This document shows, piece by piece, positions 1 to 9,808 of a stretch of 64,000 nt of DNA. How positions within the stretch are numbered: the first letter of the stretch is position 1; each line of letters starts with the position of its first letter. Below the pieces are notes generated by a model, which saw nothing but the letters and a program-made list of their open reading frames with translations, had not been told where the DNA came from and searched no databases. The stretch is from Diplonema papillatum. Its lineage: Eukaryota; Euglenozoa; Diplonemea; Diplonemida; Diplonemidae. Made by a program: the position numbers and the translations under genes. The stretch is taken from NCBI GenBank assembly GCA_030068145.1, contig JAPJBO010000283.1, forward strand, positions 62,001 to 126,000, read 5' to 3'.

Positions 1-329
1 CACTGGCCACATCTGGTCTTTGCCGAGCGTACGAGAGGACCCGAAGGCAGCCTCATCTGCTTTATTGTGGAAAAAAGAACAGGCGTGTGTTTGTTTGTAC
101 GTGAATTAGCCTGTTAGTGATTGATAGTGAGTGAATATGATCGTTAGGCTAATCTTCTCCCAAACACGCTGCCAGCGTTCTCTTTCGTGTTTACAAAGCA
201 TTGTTATTACGAGAAAGAACAGTTGATTTTGAAGTTGCGCAGGTATGTTACCGACAATCAACCAAGGTTGATGTACAGTCTGGTGCCTTTCGACGGTTCT
301 TGGTACCCTTCCTTTGGGTGGTGGTTCTG
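1..329. other. Downstream flank of the PX-PH gene, no gene seen
   Basis: The sequence beyond the PX-PH stop codon is AT-richer than the gene. Open frames that run into it are overlapping readings of the gene in other frames. I see no RNA gene or element here. Confidence 0.4.
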
Positions 330-1139
330 CTACATCAGTTTTATTTTCAAACACACCGTGCTTCCGACGCCGTCGGCCCGGGCCGACTCTTCGTTCTTGC
401 GCACGTAGTACTGCTGCGCCTGCTCCGCGTCCTCGACGCCCTCGAGCTCGCCGATGCCGCGGGTTCCGGGATGTTCGCCCATGGTGACAGCTTCGAGGTG
501 CTTCCACCACCGCTGCTTGTCTTTCTCGCTTTCGGCGGTGAGGACGTACGTGCGAGGGAGCAGAGGGCCCATGAGGCAGAAGGCGTGGCGGTACATGGTG
601 CAGTCGACGACCTTCGTGTTTTTCAGGTTGATGGTGCCAAGCCGCTTCCCGCCCTGCCGCTCGTAGTAGTGGAAGTTCTCGGACCTGATTTCGAACCACC
701 GGAGCTTGAACGGGTCCTTGAACGCGACGGTCCGCGCGCCCAGCTTCCTCAGGTACCCGCCTCCTCCGAACAGCCCCAGCAGCGCTTGGAACTCCGAAGA
801 GCTGCGGAGGCCCTTGCAGTCTTTGACCTGGCAGAGGAAGTCTTCGAGCTGCCGTCGCCGCTCCTCGACGAATTTCGGGTCGAAGCGGCCGAACGCCTTC
901 TTCGGCGGCGGCTCCGGCAACTGGGGCAGGCCGAGCTCTTTGCCCTTGACGCGGAGGGCTTTGAAGGCCTCTTCGAACTCGCGGAAGCGCCTCCAGCACG
1001 AGAACAGCTCGGTGCCGCTCTTCTCCTCGCGGATGGACACTTTGTACACCATGAAGTCGCTCTTCTTCGTCGGATCGGTCACGTGCACGGTCAGCGACTC
1101 CCAGTGCGGCAGGTCCGCCGGGAGGTAGTCGTCCGCCAT
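330..1139 (-). CDS. PX-PH domain protein (phosphoinositide-binding, sorting-nexin-like)
   Basis: A single open frame of 269 residues. Residues about 14-120 are a PX domain: the RRFREF motif at 50-55 fits the family's R(R/K)(Y/F)xxF signature, the proline loop PPPKK follows at 77-81, and ERRRQLEDFL at 93-102 matches the helix after the loop. Residues about 129-218 are a PH domain with basic and aromatic beta strands (KLRWFEIR at 145-152) and the expected tryptophan in the last helix (W211, W212). By family knowledge such proteins bind phosphoinositides on endosomal or other membranes; the exact lipid cannot be read from sequence. I chose the ATG at 1137-1139 because MADD starts the conserved part and the context is AAAATGG; an in-frame ATG 33 bases upstream is possible. 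The gene heads an array of truncated copies of its own 5' end. Confidence 0.85.
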   Translation of the reverse strand: MADDYLPADLPHWESLTVHVTDPTKKSDFMVYKVSIREEKSGTELFSCWRRFREFEEAFKALRVKGKELGLPQLPEPPPKKAFGRFDPKFVEERRRQLEDFLCQVKDCKGLRSSSEFQALLGLFGGGGYLRKLGARTVAFKDPFKLRWFEIRSENFHYYERQGGKRLGTINLKNTKVVDCTMYRHAFCLMGPLLPRTYVLTAESEKDKQRWWKHLEAVTMGEHPGTRGIGELEGVEDAEQAQQYYVRKNEESARADGVGSTVCLKIKLM

Positions 1140-1601
1140 TTTGCGCAGCGGAACCCCTCCGTGTGTGCACACCCGCTCGTCCCCTCACGCGTGTGAGGGG
1201 CTTCGCAGACCCGCCGCGCTTGCGGGCAACCCCACCCTTCTCCTTGTCTACCCCCCCGGTCCCTCCCCTCCTGCGCTTGACCGAAGTTTAAGAAGGTGCG
1301 AGCACGCACAGCAAACAAGTGTTTTCGCTGGTGCAGCGCTTGCAGGATTGTCACGAAGGCGGCTGGTTTAGTGTTCAAACAGAACGGGGGGAAGCCTTGG
1401 TTTAGTGTTTGGGCAGAATATTGCCTTTCATGTATGCTCGATGCTAGCATGTAAACCATGGTCGACGAACTTCGGGTCGGAGCGGCCGAACGCCTTCTTC
1501 GGCGGCGGCTCCGGCAGCTGTGGAGGTGCGCGTTGTCGTGTCACCTCGCCTTTGCTACTAAGGGCCGTCGCGCTTCCGTCTTGCGTCTTGACGACAAACG
1601 C

Positions 1602-1823
1602 CTACAAGCTGTATTGTTGCTCTTTGCCCTTGGCGCGGAGGGCTTTGAAGGCCTCTTCGAACTCGCGGAAGCACCTCCAGCACGAGAACAGCTGGGTGCC
1701 GTTCTTCTCCTCGCGGATGGACACTTTGTACACCATGAAGTCGCTCTTCTTCGTCGGATCGGTCACGTGCACGGTCAGCGACTCCCAGTGCGGCAGGTCC
1801 GCCGGGAGGTAGTCGTCCGCCAT
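1602..1823 (-). pseudogene. Truncated PX copy 1
   Basis: Same start as the intact gene; codes for residues 1-68 of the PX domain, then five unrelated residues and a stop. The proline loop and the PH domain are absent, so a product could not bind lipid in the usual way. Two changes from the parent show in the shared part (S41 to N, R51 to C). Confidence 0.75.
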
Positions 1824-2285
1824 TTTGCGCAGCGGAACCCCTCCGTGTGTGCACACCCGCTCGTCCCCTCACGCGTGTGAGGGGCTTCGCAGACCCGCCG
1901 CGCTTGCGGGCAACCCCACCCTTCTCCTTGTCTACCCCCCCGGTCCCTCCCCTCCTGCGCTTGACCGAAGTTTAAGAAGGTGCGAGCACGCACAGCAAAC
2001 AAGTGTTTTCGCTGGTGCAGCGCTTGCAGGATTGTCACGAAGGCGGCTGGTTTAGTGTTCAAACAGAACGGGGGGAAGCCTTGGTTTAGTGTTTGGGCAG
2101 AATATTGCCTTTCATGTATGCTCGATGCTAGCATGTAAACCATGGTCGACGAACTTCGGGTCGGAGCGGCCGAACGCCTTCTTCGGCGGCGGCTCCGGCA
2201 GCTGTGGAGGTGCGCGTTGTCGTGTCACCTCGCCTTTGCTACTAAGGGCCGTCGCGCTTCCGTCTTGCGTCTTGACGACAAACGC

Positions 2286-2507
2286 CTACAAGCTGTATTG
2301 TTGCTCTTTGCCCTTGGCGCGGAGGGCTTTGAAGGCCTCTTCGAACTCGCGGAAGCACCTCCAGCACGAGAACAGCTGGGTGCCGTTCTTCTCCTCGCGG
2401 ATGGACACTTTGTACACCATGAAGTCGCTCTTCTTCGTCGGATCGGTCACGTGCACGGTCAGCGACTCCCAGTGCGGCAGGTCCGCCGGGAGGTAGTCGT
2501 CCGCCAT
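2286..2507 (-). pseudogene. Truncated PX copy 2
   Basis: Same 73-codon frame as copy 1, with the same two substitutions, showing that the copies derive from each other and not separately from the parent. Confidence 0.75.
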
Positions 2508-2969
2508 TTTGCGCAGCGGAACCCCTCCGTGTGTGCACACCCGCTCGTCCCCTCACGCGTGTGAGGGGCTTCGCAGACCCGCCGCGCTTGCGGGCAACCC
2601 CACCCTTCTCCTTGTCTACCCCCCCGGTCCCTCCCCTCCTGCGCTTGACCGAAGTTTAAGAAGGTGCGAGCACGCACAGCAAACAAGTGTTTTCGCTGGT
2701 GCAGCGCTTGCAGGATTGTCACGAAGGCGGCTGGTTTAGTGTTCAAACAGAACGGGGGGAAGCCTTGGTTTAGTGTTTGGGCAGAATATTGCCTTTCATG
2801 TATGCTCGATGCTAGCATGTAAACCATGGTCGACGAACTTCGGGTCGGAGCGGCCGAACGCCTTCTTCGGCGGCGGCTCCGGCAGCTGTGGAGGTGCGCG
2901 TTGTCGTGTCACCTCGCCTTTGCTACTAAGGGCCGTCGCGCTTCCGTCTTGCGTCTTGACGACAAACGC

Positions 2970-3191
2970 CTACAAGCTGTATTGTTGCTCTTTGCCCTTG
3001 GCGCGGAGGGCTTTGAAGGCCTCTTCGAACTCGCGGAAGCACCTCCAGCACGAGAACAGCTGGGTGCCGTTCTTCTCCTCGCGGATGGACACTTTGTACA
3101 CCATGAAGTCGCTCTTCTTCGTCGGATCGGTCACGTGCACGGTCAGCGACTCCCAGTGCGGCAGGTCCGCCGGGAGGTAGTCGTCCGCCAT
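2970..3191 (-). pseudogene. Truncated PX copy 3
   Basis: Identical in translation to copies 1 and 2. Confidence 0.75.
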
Positions 3192-3653
3192 TTTGCGCAG
3201 CGGAACCCCTCCGTGTGTGCACACCCGCTCGTCCCCTCACGCGTGTGAGGGGCTTCGCAGACCCGCCGCGCTTGCGGGCAACCCCACCCTTCTCCTTGTC
3301 TACCCCCCCGGTCCCTCCCCTCCTGCGCTTGACCGAAGTTTAAGAAGGTGCGAGCACGCACAGCAAACAAGTGTTTTCGCTGGTGCAGCGCTTGCAGGAT
3401 TGTCACGAAGGCGGCTGGTTTAGTGTTCAAACAGAACGGGGGGAAGCCTTGGTTTAGTGTTTGGGCAGAATATTGCCTTTCATGTATGCTCGATGCTAGC
3501 ATGTAAACCATGGTCGACGAACTTCGGGTCGGAGCGGCCGAACGCCTTCTTCGGCGGCGGCTCCGGCAGCTGTGGAGGTGCGCGTTGTCGTGTCACCTCG
3601 CCTTTGCTACTAAGGGCCGTCGCGCTTCCGTCTTGCGTCTTGACGACAAACGC

Positions 3654-3875
3654 CTACAAGCTGTATTGTTGCTCTTTGCCCTTGGCGCGGAGGGCTTTGA
3701 AGGCCTCTTCGAACTCGCGGAAGCACCTCCAGCACGAGAACAGCTGGGTGCCGTTCTTCTCCTCGCGGATGGACACTTTGTACACCATGAAGTCGCTCTT
3801 CTTCGTCGGATCGGTCACGTGCACGGTCAGCGACTCCCAGTGCGGCAGGTCCGCCGGGAGGTAGTCGTCCGCCAT
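3654..3875 (-). pseudogene. Truncated PX copy 4
   Basis: Identical in translation to the other copies. The homology ends upstream at about 3943, where the flank changes to unrelated sequence. Confidence 0.75.
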
Positions 3876-3989
3876 TTTGCGCAGCGGAACCCCTCCGTGT
3901 GTGCACACCCGCTCGTCCCCTCACGCGTGTGAGGGGCTTCGCAAAACGGCCGGAGAGACCGGCATCCAACACGAAGTCAGTTCCGCCTC

Positions 3990-4140
3990 GCCCGCGGAAG
4001 GGCGCCTTTTGTACGCCATGAAGTCGTCTGCAAGAGTGTACGAAGCCCCTTCTGGTGCACTCTTCAGCTTCAGGCCACGACAACACCCCCTGAATCACCT
4101 TTGTACACCATGAAGTTGTCCGTCAGCGTGTACGAAGTCT
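3990..4140 (-). pseudogene. Two decayed relics of the PX first segment
   Basis: At 4010-4045 and 4101-4135 the minus strand reads DDFMAYK and DNFMVYK, like SDFMVYK at residues 27-33 of the PX protein, and both stretches resemble the parent DNA around 1045-1065. They look like older and more decayed members of the same duplication series. Confidence 0.45.
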
Positions 4141-4698
4141 CCTGGCTCAACACCCCCATGAACCAGCCGCGGACAACTCTCCGGTGCCTTTCCGTCTGTG
4201 TGACAGGCTATTGTTCTGCACGAGCTTGGCTGAGGCTTGCTGCAAGCTGGAGGTGCCAGGTCTCTTCAAGACACAAAAACGCGAAGCCAGGTGTGCATCA
4301 TTTTAGAGTGCATGTTCATTTTCTCCTTTATGCTTTCGACAAGGGGTACAGTACAAAAGGCGTCGGCTTTTCGTAAAACGGAAAGAAGGCTGCCAACAGG
4401 GGCCTTCAGTCACAGAAAGATGTGGCATGGTTGAACACGTAGGTACATGACGAAGTCTTCGGAAGGGGAGGGGGCGCTTCGCACACAATTCCCACCTGTG
4501 AGTACAATGTGTTCCGGGATTACTCTCGTCTTCTTTTTACAACTTTGACAGTGGAATTGCATGTGCATTGACAATTGAAGCACAAAACGAGAACGCTGGC
4601 AACGAGTTTGGGTGAGGATTGCGTAAACGAACAGGCGCATAACAAACACTCGTCTGTGGTTAGCGACCGGTTTGCGCTGGAGCCTAGTGTTCCGAATG
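4141..4698. other. Spacer downstream of the P/E/Q-rich gene
   Basis: Mixed-composition sequence without a convincing gene. It separates the PX array from the next gene and probably includes that gene's 3' flank. Confidence 0.35.
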
Positions 4699-6177
4699 CT
4701 ACTCGAAAGCGTGTTCGGGTCGGCTTGATGCTTCGCCTTGTTCCGGCTGCTCAGGCTGCTCTGGTTGTACCGGCTGCTCCCCAGGCTCTGGTTGCTCAGA
4801 CCGGTACGATTGTTCCTGCAGCTCGGATTGCTCGGATGGCTGGAAATGCCCCTCGGGTTGTTCTGGCTGCTCAAACGGGTACGATTGCTCAGGCCGCTCC
4901 CCGGTTTGTTCTCGTTGCGCAGATCGGTCTGCCTGCTCCGATTGCTCCGGCGTATCCTCTGGATGTGCAGGCTGCTCAGATCGGTATGGTTGCTCCTGTT
5001 GTTCTGGCTGCTCCGGCTGCTGCACCTCGGGTTGTTTGAACTGGTCCGACAGCTCTGCTCGGCGCGGTTGATCGGGGCGATGGTCGTGCTCTTCTTGCGC
5101 CGGCGGTTGTCCTGGCTGCTCAAACTGGTACGATCGCCCAGGCCGCCCCCAGGGTTGTTCTCGTTGCACGGATCGGTGCTCTGATTGCTCCTCTGGTTGC
5201 GCTGAGTGGTCCGGTTGATCCTCCTGCACTGGCTGCCCCGCCAGCAGCTGCTGCCGGTTCGGCTCGTCGGGCAGCCTTGCGCGGTGGTAGCCGTGCTCTT
5301 CCTGCGCCGGCTCTTCCGGCCGCTCTGCTTGCTTCGGCTTCTCCGACCCTGCTGTCCCCGGCCACTCTGGTGCCAAGTGAGCGGTGGGGTCGTACGCCGA
5401 AGAGCTGGTAGCAACGGGCAGGCCAACGGGAAGCAGCGCCGGGGGCGCGGACGGGGGGTCGAGAGCGGTTTCCGGCACGCTGAGGCGGAGCAGCGCGACG
5501 CCTGTGTCGTACAGGTTCGGCGACGGGAGGGTGACCGCGAGCTTCGAGTCCTTCTCCCGCTCGCGCTGGATCCCGCGCAGGTTGAGGAGGGACGAGGTTT
5601 CGAAGACGTTCTTTTTGTCGAGCTCCTCGTCGACCATCGCGCTGTGCACCGCGAGGAAGTCGGAGAACGCGGCATTCATCTCCTCCTTGTGCGCACACGC
5701 CTTCCCCAGCACCGCTGCCTTCAGTCTCTCCACGGTACGGGTCAACTCGTCAATCTCAGTGGCTTGAGCCTCGATGACGCCCTCTTGCTCGTGTAGCTCG
5801 ACTGTCTTGCCCGTCTGCACGGCTTGGTCTGTCATGAAATACCCGCGGTCCACCGAGACTTCCTCGTCGACCCCGGTGGGAGCCCGCGGCGCGGCCGCCT
5901 GCGAGCCGGCGTCGGAGCCCCAAAGCTTGGGCGGAGGCGACTGGCTGCGGTTGTCCTCGGGCTTGCTGGCGACGCTTTCGACGGACGCCGTGTCGAGGCC
6001 GTCCTGCCGCCGCAGCAGCCGCCACAGCCGCTGCCGCGCCTTCTCTTCGGACAGCAGGTACGTGAACGACCGGTCGGCGCCGATCTCGCCTTGCTCCGTG
6101 CCGAAGGAAGGCTCCATCAACTGCCTGATCGGGACGCGGCTGAACACGCTGGACACCAGGGGTGCCGACAGCTCCAT
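4699..6177 (-). CDS. Coiled-coil protein with Pro/Glu/Gln-repeat tail, function unknown
   Basis: An open frame of 492 residues from the ATG at 6175-6177 (MELSAPLV); an in-frame ATG 33 bases upstream would add 11 residues. The first 120 residues are mixed and partly acidic. Residues about 120-165 form a short coiled coil (ELHEQEG, then ATEIDELTRTVERLKAAV). From about residue 280 to the end the protein is a degenerate repeat of EQPEQ/QPEQS type with interspersed YRSEQP motifs, probably disordered. The other frames of this region are also open, because of the repeat, but only this frame continues into the coiled coil. I recognise no family. A fragment of its coding sequence recurs upstream at 6415-6457. 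Confidence 0.6.
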   Translation of the reverse strand: MELSAPLVSSVFSRVPIRQLMEPSFGTEQGEIGADRSFTYLLSEEKARQRLWRLLRRQDGLDTASVESVASKPEDNRSQSPPPKLWGSDAGSQAAAPRAPTGVDEEVSVDRGYFMTDQAVQTGKTVELHEQEGVIEAQATEIDELTRTVERLKAAVLGKACAHKEEMNAAFSDFLAVHSAMVDEELDKKNVFETSSLLNLRGIQREREKDSKLAVTLPSPNLYDTGVALLRLSVPETALDPPSAPPALLPVGLPVATSSSAYDPTAHLAPEWPGTAGSEKPKQAERPEEPAQEEHGYHRARLPDEPNRQQLLAGQPVQEDQPDHSAQPEEQSEHRSVQREQPWGRPGRSYQFEQPGQPPAQEEHDHRPDQPRRAELSDQFKQPEVQQPEQPEQQEQPYRSEQPAHPEDTPEQSEQADRSAQREQTGERPEQSYPFEQPEQPEGHFQPSEQSELQEQSYRSEQPEPGEQPVQPEQPEQPEQGEASSRPEHAFE

Positions 6178-6414
6178 CTTGTCAGTGTGACCTTTTTCCT
6201 TTATGCGCACTGGCTCTGAAAATGACCTGTCGGGGCGAGTGTGGGGTGCAGTGCGGGTTGGGTATCCGTTTTAGCGGGGCACCTCTCTTCTCTTGCGAAG
6301 ATGTGGCTACGTCGGTCGGTAGATGTGCAGGTGTGCGTATGCGTACGTCCTGCTGGCAAGTGGTGAATGGATAAGTAAAGCGACAACAAGAGTAGACTAG
6401 CCTGTCGGGCGTCT

Positions 6415-6457
6415 GGCTGCGGTTGTCCTCGGGCTTGCTGGCGACGCTTTCGACGGG
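6415..6457 (-). pseudogene. Fragment copy of the P/E/Q-rich gene
   Basis: About 43 bp nearly identical to 5941-5982, coding for VESVASKPEDNRSQ, lying upstream of the parent's start. It is the smallest case of the partial-copy-upstream pattern in this window. Confidence 0.7.
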
Positions 6458-7160
6458 GGTGGCCAACCCGCTTGCGGTTTCCCGCCGCAGGATGAATGTG
6501 TGTGGCAACAAGAGCGGAAAGCTGAGGCAGGATATCTTTTCGAAGCTGGACATCGATTTCGGGCGCTTAAGAAAAATGAATTGCGCGATTGTGACTACGA
6601 TCGAGGGTGGTTGGGGGAAGGAGGCAGAAGTGGATAAGAAAGGAAGCAACGAACTCAAGAAAGAGGGAGAGAGAGAGAGAGAGAGAGAAAGAAAGAGTGG
6701 GTGTGATCGTACGTGTTACAGTCTCACTGCGGGAATGCTGCTGCGCAGTCGTCAAGCCACCCAAGAACCAGGGGGTTGGGGGGGGGGGGGGTGTCGTTGG
6801 ACGGGACAAAACAACAGTGACCTTGTCCGGACAAGCTTATTTCCGTAAGTCCCCTGGACGGGTATTTTCATCTGGTCCCTACGCAATGTAAGTGATAGGT
6901 TTACCCTGGATGGTTTGATTCCTCTTCGTTCTTCCTTGCAGTCATTCCACCAAGAAGTATCCCGCAGAGTTTACGTGAACACAAGGCGCAGACCAGTAAG
7001 CAGAATTCCTGCCCCCTTGGTAGGTAGCGAGCATGGAGTTCTTTAAAGTGTAAGTGCCATCAAGGCAGGCGAGCACTGTTCACGGGCTAGCGTTACTTTA
7101 TGACGTCGTCCGTCGGGAGAGTCAACGATGATGAGGATGAGGTCAAACTGGTCATTTCCG
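6458..7160. other. Gene-free stretch with simple repeats
   Basis: Holds a GA-repeat tract (about 6664-6691) and a G homopolymer of about 12 (6779-6790). I saw no gene. Confidence 0.4.
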
Positions 7161-7162
7161 AG

Positions 7163-7815
7163 TCAAGTTCTGTTTCCCGCTCGCTTTCGCGGTGCGGACT
7201 TTCCGGGCCGTTTTCTCGAATTTTCGACCGATTCATTCAAAGAAACCCTCACAGGAATTCGGAGCTCATACGAACAGTGTTCTTTCGCCGGTCGGAACTT
7301 CGGAAGTACAAGCCCCCCCTTTTGAAAGGGAGAAGGTCTCTTATCATGCGTTTCTTTACACGAGGGACAAGAATCTGACCTGCACCTCCTCGTGGTGTCC
7401 CTCGGAAACGTGCTCAACGCGCGAGCCCCCCTGCTGGCTGTTTCCGGGTCGACGACGGGGAAGAAGTCAGGCATTCCGTTTCGTGATCGAGCGTAGAGTT
7501 TTTCGTGGCCTGCCGCGATCGCTTCGATCTGCATGGCTTCCCTGTCGGGGATGCGAGCTTCGAGGACTCCTGCAGGAGTCGCTTCCGCCCCATTCTGGGA
7601 GGCGCGTCTTTGAGCTCGCCGGCTGGCGTGCGAGGAGAGGTTGTTTTAGCGAGCACGGAGGTGGTTCGACCCACCTTGTCATCCAGAAATGCAATGCCGA
7701 CGACTTCTGCACCCGTGTGTGAAGAGCAGCAAATACCCCTTTGGCGGGAAAGGGTAAAACGTAGGGCGCACCATGCGTAGCTTGCCATCAGGAGGCTCGC
7801 CAAATAAAGGGCCAC
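7163..7815 (-). other. Possible coding remnant, unrecognised
   Basis: Two overlapping minus-strand open stretches (7414-7815 and 7163-7534) read partly like protein, for example EVVGIAFLDDKVGRTT and MQIEAIAAGHEKLYARSRNG. Neither shows a known domain and each runs into low-quality sequence. A GTGCAG/GTCAGA junction near 7382 could be a splice donor. It may be an exon of an unknown gene or a decayed gene. Confidence 0.2.
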
Positions 7816-7964
7816 GACCTAAGACGTCGGATGAGCGCTTGCTGGTTGCAGCCCGCAGCACGCGTTCTGGTTAACTACGTGCAGACGCTACAACGTCCTT
7901 GGATGAACAACACGAAGTGTTTATGTAGTGATGTTTCACGGCAGAGTCCCTCCTCGGAAGCTGG

Positions 7965-8060
7965 AGCTAAAAACTAGAGTGATACAGCGAGCTGTCACGC
8001 CCGCTTTTCTCGGGTGCGCATTGACACGTGCTTCGGGTGTAGCTAGCGCGGTGGCTTTTC
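7965..8060 (+). repeat. Hairpin-tag repeat, diverged copy
   Basis: Begins CTGGAGCTAAAAA and carries the right arm of a GCGGGTGT-type hairpin followed by TTTTCTCGGGTGCGC. It is related to the better copies at 8492, 11208, 24600 and 32785, but its stem has decayed. Confidence 0.45.
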
Positions 8061-8273
8061 GGGTCTCGTGGACATCCTCTTTAACACCAGCTTCTGTGAC
8101 TGGGCCTCTCTGCGTGTGCGTGGGGAACCTGCGGCGGTGAAGTAACGAAGCTCATCCGAGTGCCAGCCGTGTTTTAAAGGTGAGATGAGAGGCATCGGCA
8201 CTCTGTCAAAGGACCATACCACTCCTCCAACAACTCGTCTTCCTTTCTTGCAGCCACCATGAACGTATCACAC

Positions 8274-8540
8274 CCAACTTCAGATTCACGGCCGAGAGAG
8301 CTACTTACCTTGACCCCCTCGTGTTCAAGGTAAAAAGTTTCATTTGTTGAAGGGGGTCCAGCGAGACTGGTCTTGACTTAGGCACGATCACCCCCCTTCT
8401 TCCACACAGGCCAGGCAAAAGCTTGAGTCGAAGAGTTTGCACAGAGCCACAGCCATGACCCCTCTGCTCCTGTGCACGGTGGAGCCCAGCCTGGTAACGC
8501 TGGAGTTAGAAAAGCGGATGCGTCACATCCGCTTTTCGGG
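8274..8540 (+). repeat. Dispersed repeat, copy 1 of 2
   Basis: About 255 bp match 23957-24213 closely by eye, with few differences. It includes a small stem (TTACCTTGA pairing with TCAAGGTAA) and ends in a hairpin-tag repeat. No coding potential is conserved between the copies. Confidence 0.8.
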
Positions 8541-8620
8541 TGCAGATTTACACGCGTTTTGGTTGCAGCACACCCGCCTGCTTTTCGGGTGTGACTCGGG
8601 CACACCTTCTTCAGTCGTAG
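8492..8620 (+). repeat. Hairpin-tag repeat
   Basis: CTGGAGTTAG, then the stem AAAAGCGGATG/CATCCGCTTTT, then CGGGTGCAGATTTACACGCG. The same order of parts recurs at other sites in both orientations, which marks it as a dispersed element with a terminal or subterminal hairpin. Confidence 0.6.
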
Positions 8621-8760
8621 TTAGTCGTAGTTCTGAGGCTGGGACCTCACTGTGCGGGTGACCGTCTTTGGCGCAAGGCAGCCCCAAATTACGCCACGCC
8701 TGGATGCCTCGGTGTCGGAAATCAGCAGCCCGAGTGGGCCCGAAGCAGCCGAGCCTGGTT

Positions 8761-8924
8761 TAAAGGGGGGGTCGAATAATAACAGTTGTTTGACACACGT
8801 CTGGTTGTCTAAAACACTACCACTATTTGATCCTGCTACTGTTCGGCTACCCGAAACTTTTTTTAGTATTCGGCAAATCGAATAACACAGGTGTTATTAT
8901 TCGACCCCCCCCCCCCCCCCCCCC
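8761..8924. mobile_element. MITE with G/C-homopolymer inverted ends
   Basis: The left end reads TAAAGGGGGGG then TCGAATAATAACA; the right end is the inverted match, TGTTATTATTCGA followed by about 20 C. It is about 164 bp with no ORF. The same ends bound the element at 20848-21237, and a solo end lies at 26690-26750. Confidence 0.75.
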
Positions 8925-9540
8925 GCAAGCTGTGGTTGACCGTCATTATTTTTCTTCTTCTTCTTCTTCCCTAATGATAATCTTCTGAGACTAGCGTCTC
9001 ATACGACAAGAAACCCGTGCAGCGTTTGCAAAGCGAAAAAACGCACAGAAAGACTGATAGCATGTGCAAAGCGAAGTGCGGATGCAAGAAAAGACGATCG
9101 GCATTTGCAAAGTGAAACACCTTTCAAAGAAGAAGTGCGTAGTTTTGTTGTGAAGATAACCGTGGGGTCGTTTCATTCTTTAAAAAGAACCCTCGGGCAG
9201 AAAGAGGTCACCACAAGGATAGTTGAGTCTGCGTTCTTACCACTACTTAGTAACACATTTCGGTGAAGCTGCCTTACGTACTCAGAAAGATCACAAGGCT
9301 CGTGTTGCGCGCTGTGTGAGGTGCAGAAGCTTGTTCAATTCCAACTCCCATACTCGTGAGCAACGCAAACCCGAGACTTCGACTCAACTATTCCCTGCAG
9401 GAGTCGCCTTCTTCACAAAAATAGGGGGGGGGGGGGGGAGATCGGTTCCGCCTTGGGGTACGTACGGTTTCCCGACCGCAAATCATGAGCAGCACTCGGG
9501 AGGCCTAGTCTCAACAATTCCCAGAGATCTTTGCGTGCTT

Positions 9541-9652
9541 GCCGAACACCTACGCCCGGCACTATACCCAGGGTTACATGTGCTTCGTGTGGGCTTCGGC
9601 ACATTATTCTGAGATTTTGCAGCTGACGGCCTCCTCGAGTATTTCCCACGAA
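9541..9652 (+). repeat. A-tailed SINE-like repeat, diverged copy
   Basis: Aligns with the 3' half of the 235-bp repeat (GCTTCGTGTGGGCT, then CCTCCTCGAGTATTTCCCAC) with many substitutions. It lies immediately before a better copy in the same orientation. Confidence 0.55.
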
Positions 9653-9664
9653 GGGGGTGACTAA

Positions 9665-9808
9665 TGTTGAACGCTTACGCCCGCCACTAAACCCAGATTC
9701 ACCTGTGTTTCGTGTGGGCTACAGCACATTTACCTCCTTTGATCTATCGCAACTGGCAGTCTCCTCAAGCATTTCCTACAAAGCAAGTGCTTATGCAAAA
9801 AAAAAAAA
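9665..9808 (+). repeat. A-tailed SINE-like repeat, 5'-truncated
   Basis: Starts within the unit at TGTTGAACGC and ends GCTTATGC followed by 12 A. The 5' truncation plus A tail is what a retrotransposed copy looks like. Confidence 0.75.

Larger units (their letters stand above)
868..3943. repeat. Tandem array of PX gene 5' ends, 684-bp unit
   Basis: The first unit (868-1457) is the intact gene's own 5' part and upstream flank. Four further units begin at 1458, 2142, 2826 and 3510; the last stops at about 3943. The spacing is exactly 684 bp, and translations of these units agree in every frame examined, so they are nearly identical. Compared with the intact gene, each carries about 95 bp of unrelated sequence in place of codons 69-73, then rejoins the gene before the PPPKK loop. 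All units break at the same point, within the codons for KFVE. The identity implies recent expansion or homogenisation. Confidence 0.9.

Noticed and set aside
201-1196. 331-codon open frame on the plus strand over the PX-PH gene
   Set aside because: It is the antisense reading of a clear PX-PH protein; its own translation has no domain.
4410-5675. 421-codon Ser/Arg/Asn-rich minus frame
   Set aside because: Out-of-frame reading of the EQPEQ repeat region; it does not continue into the coiled coil.
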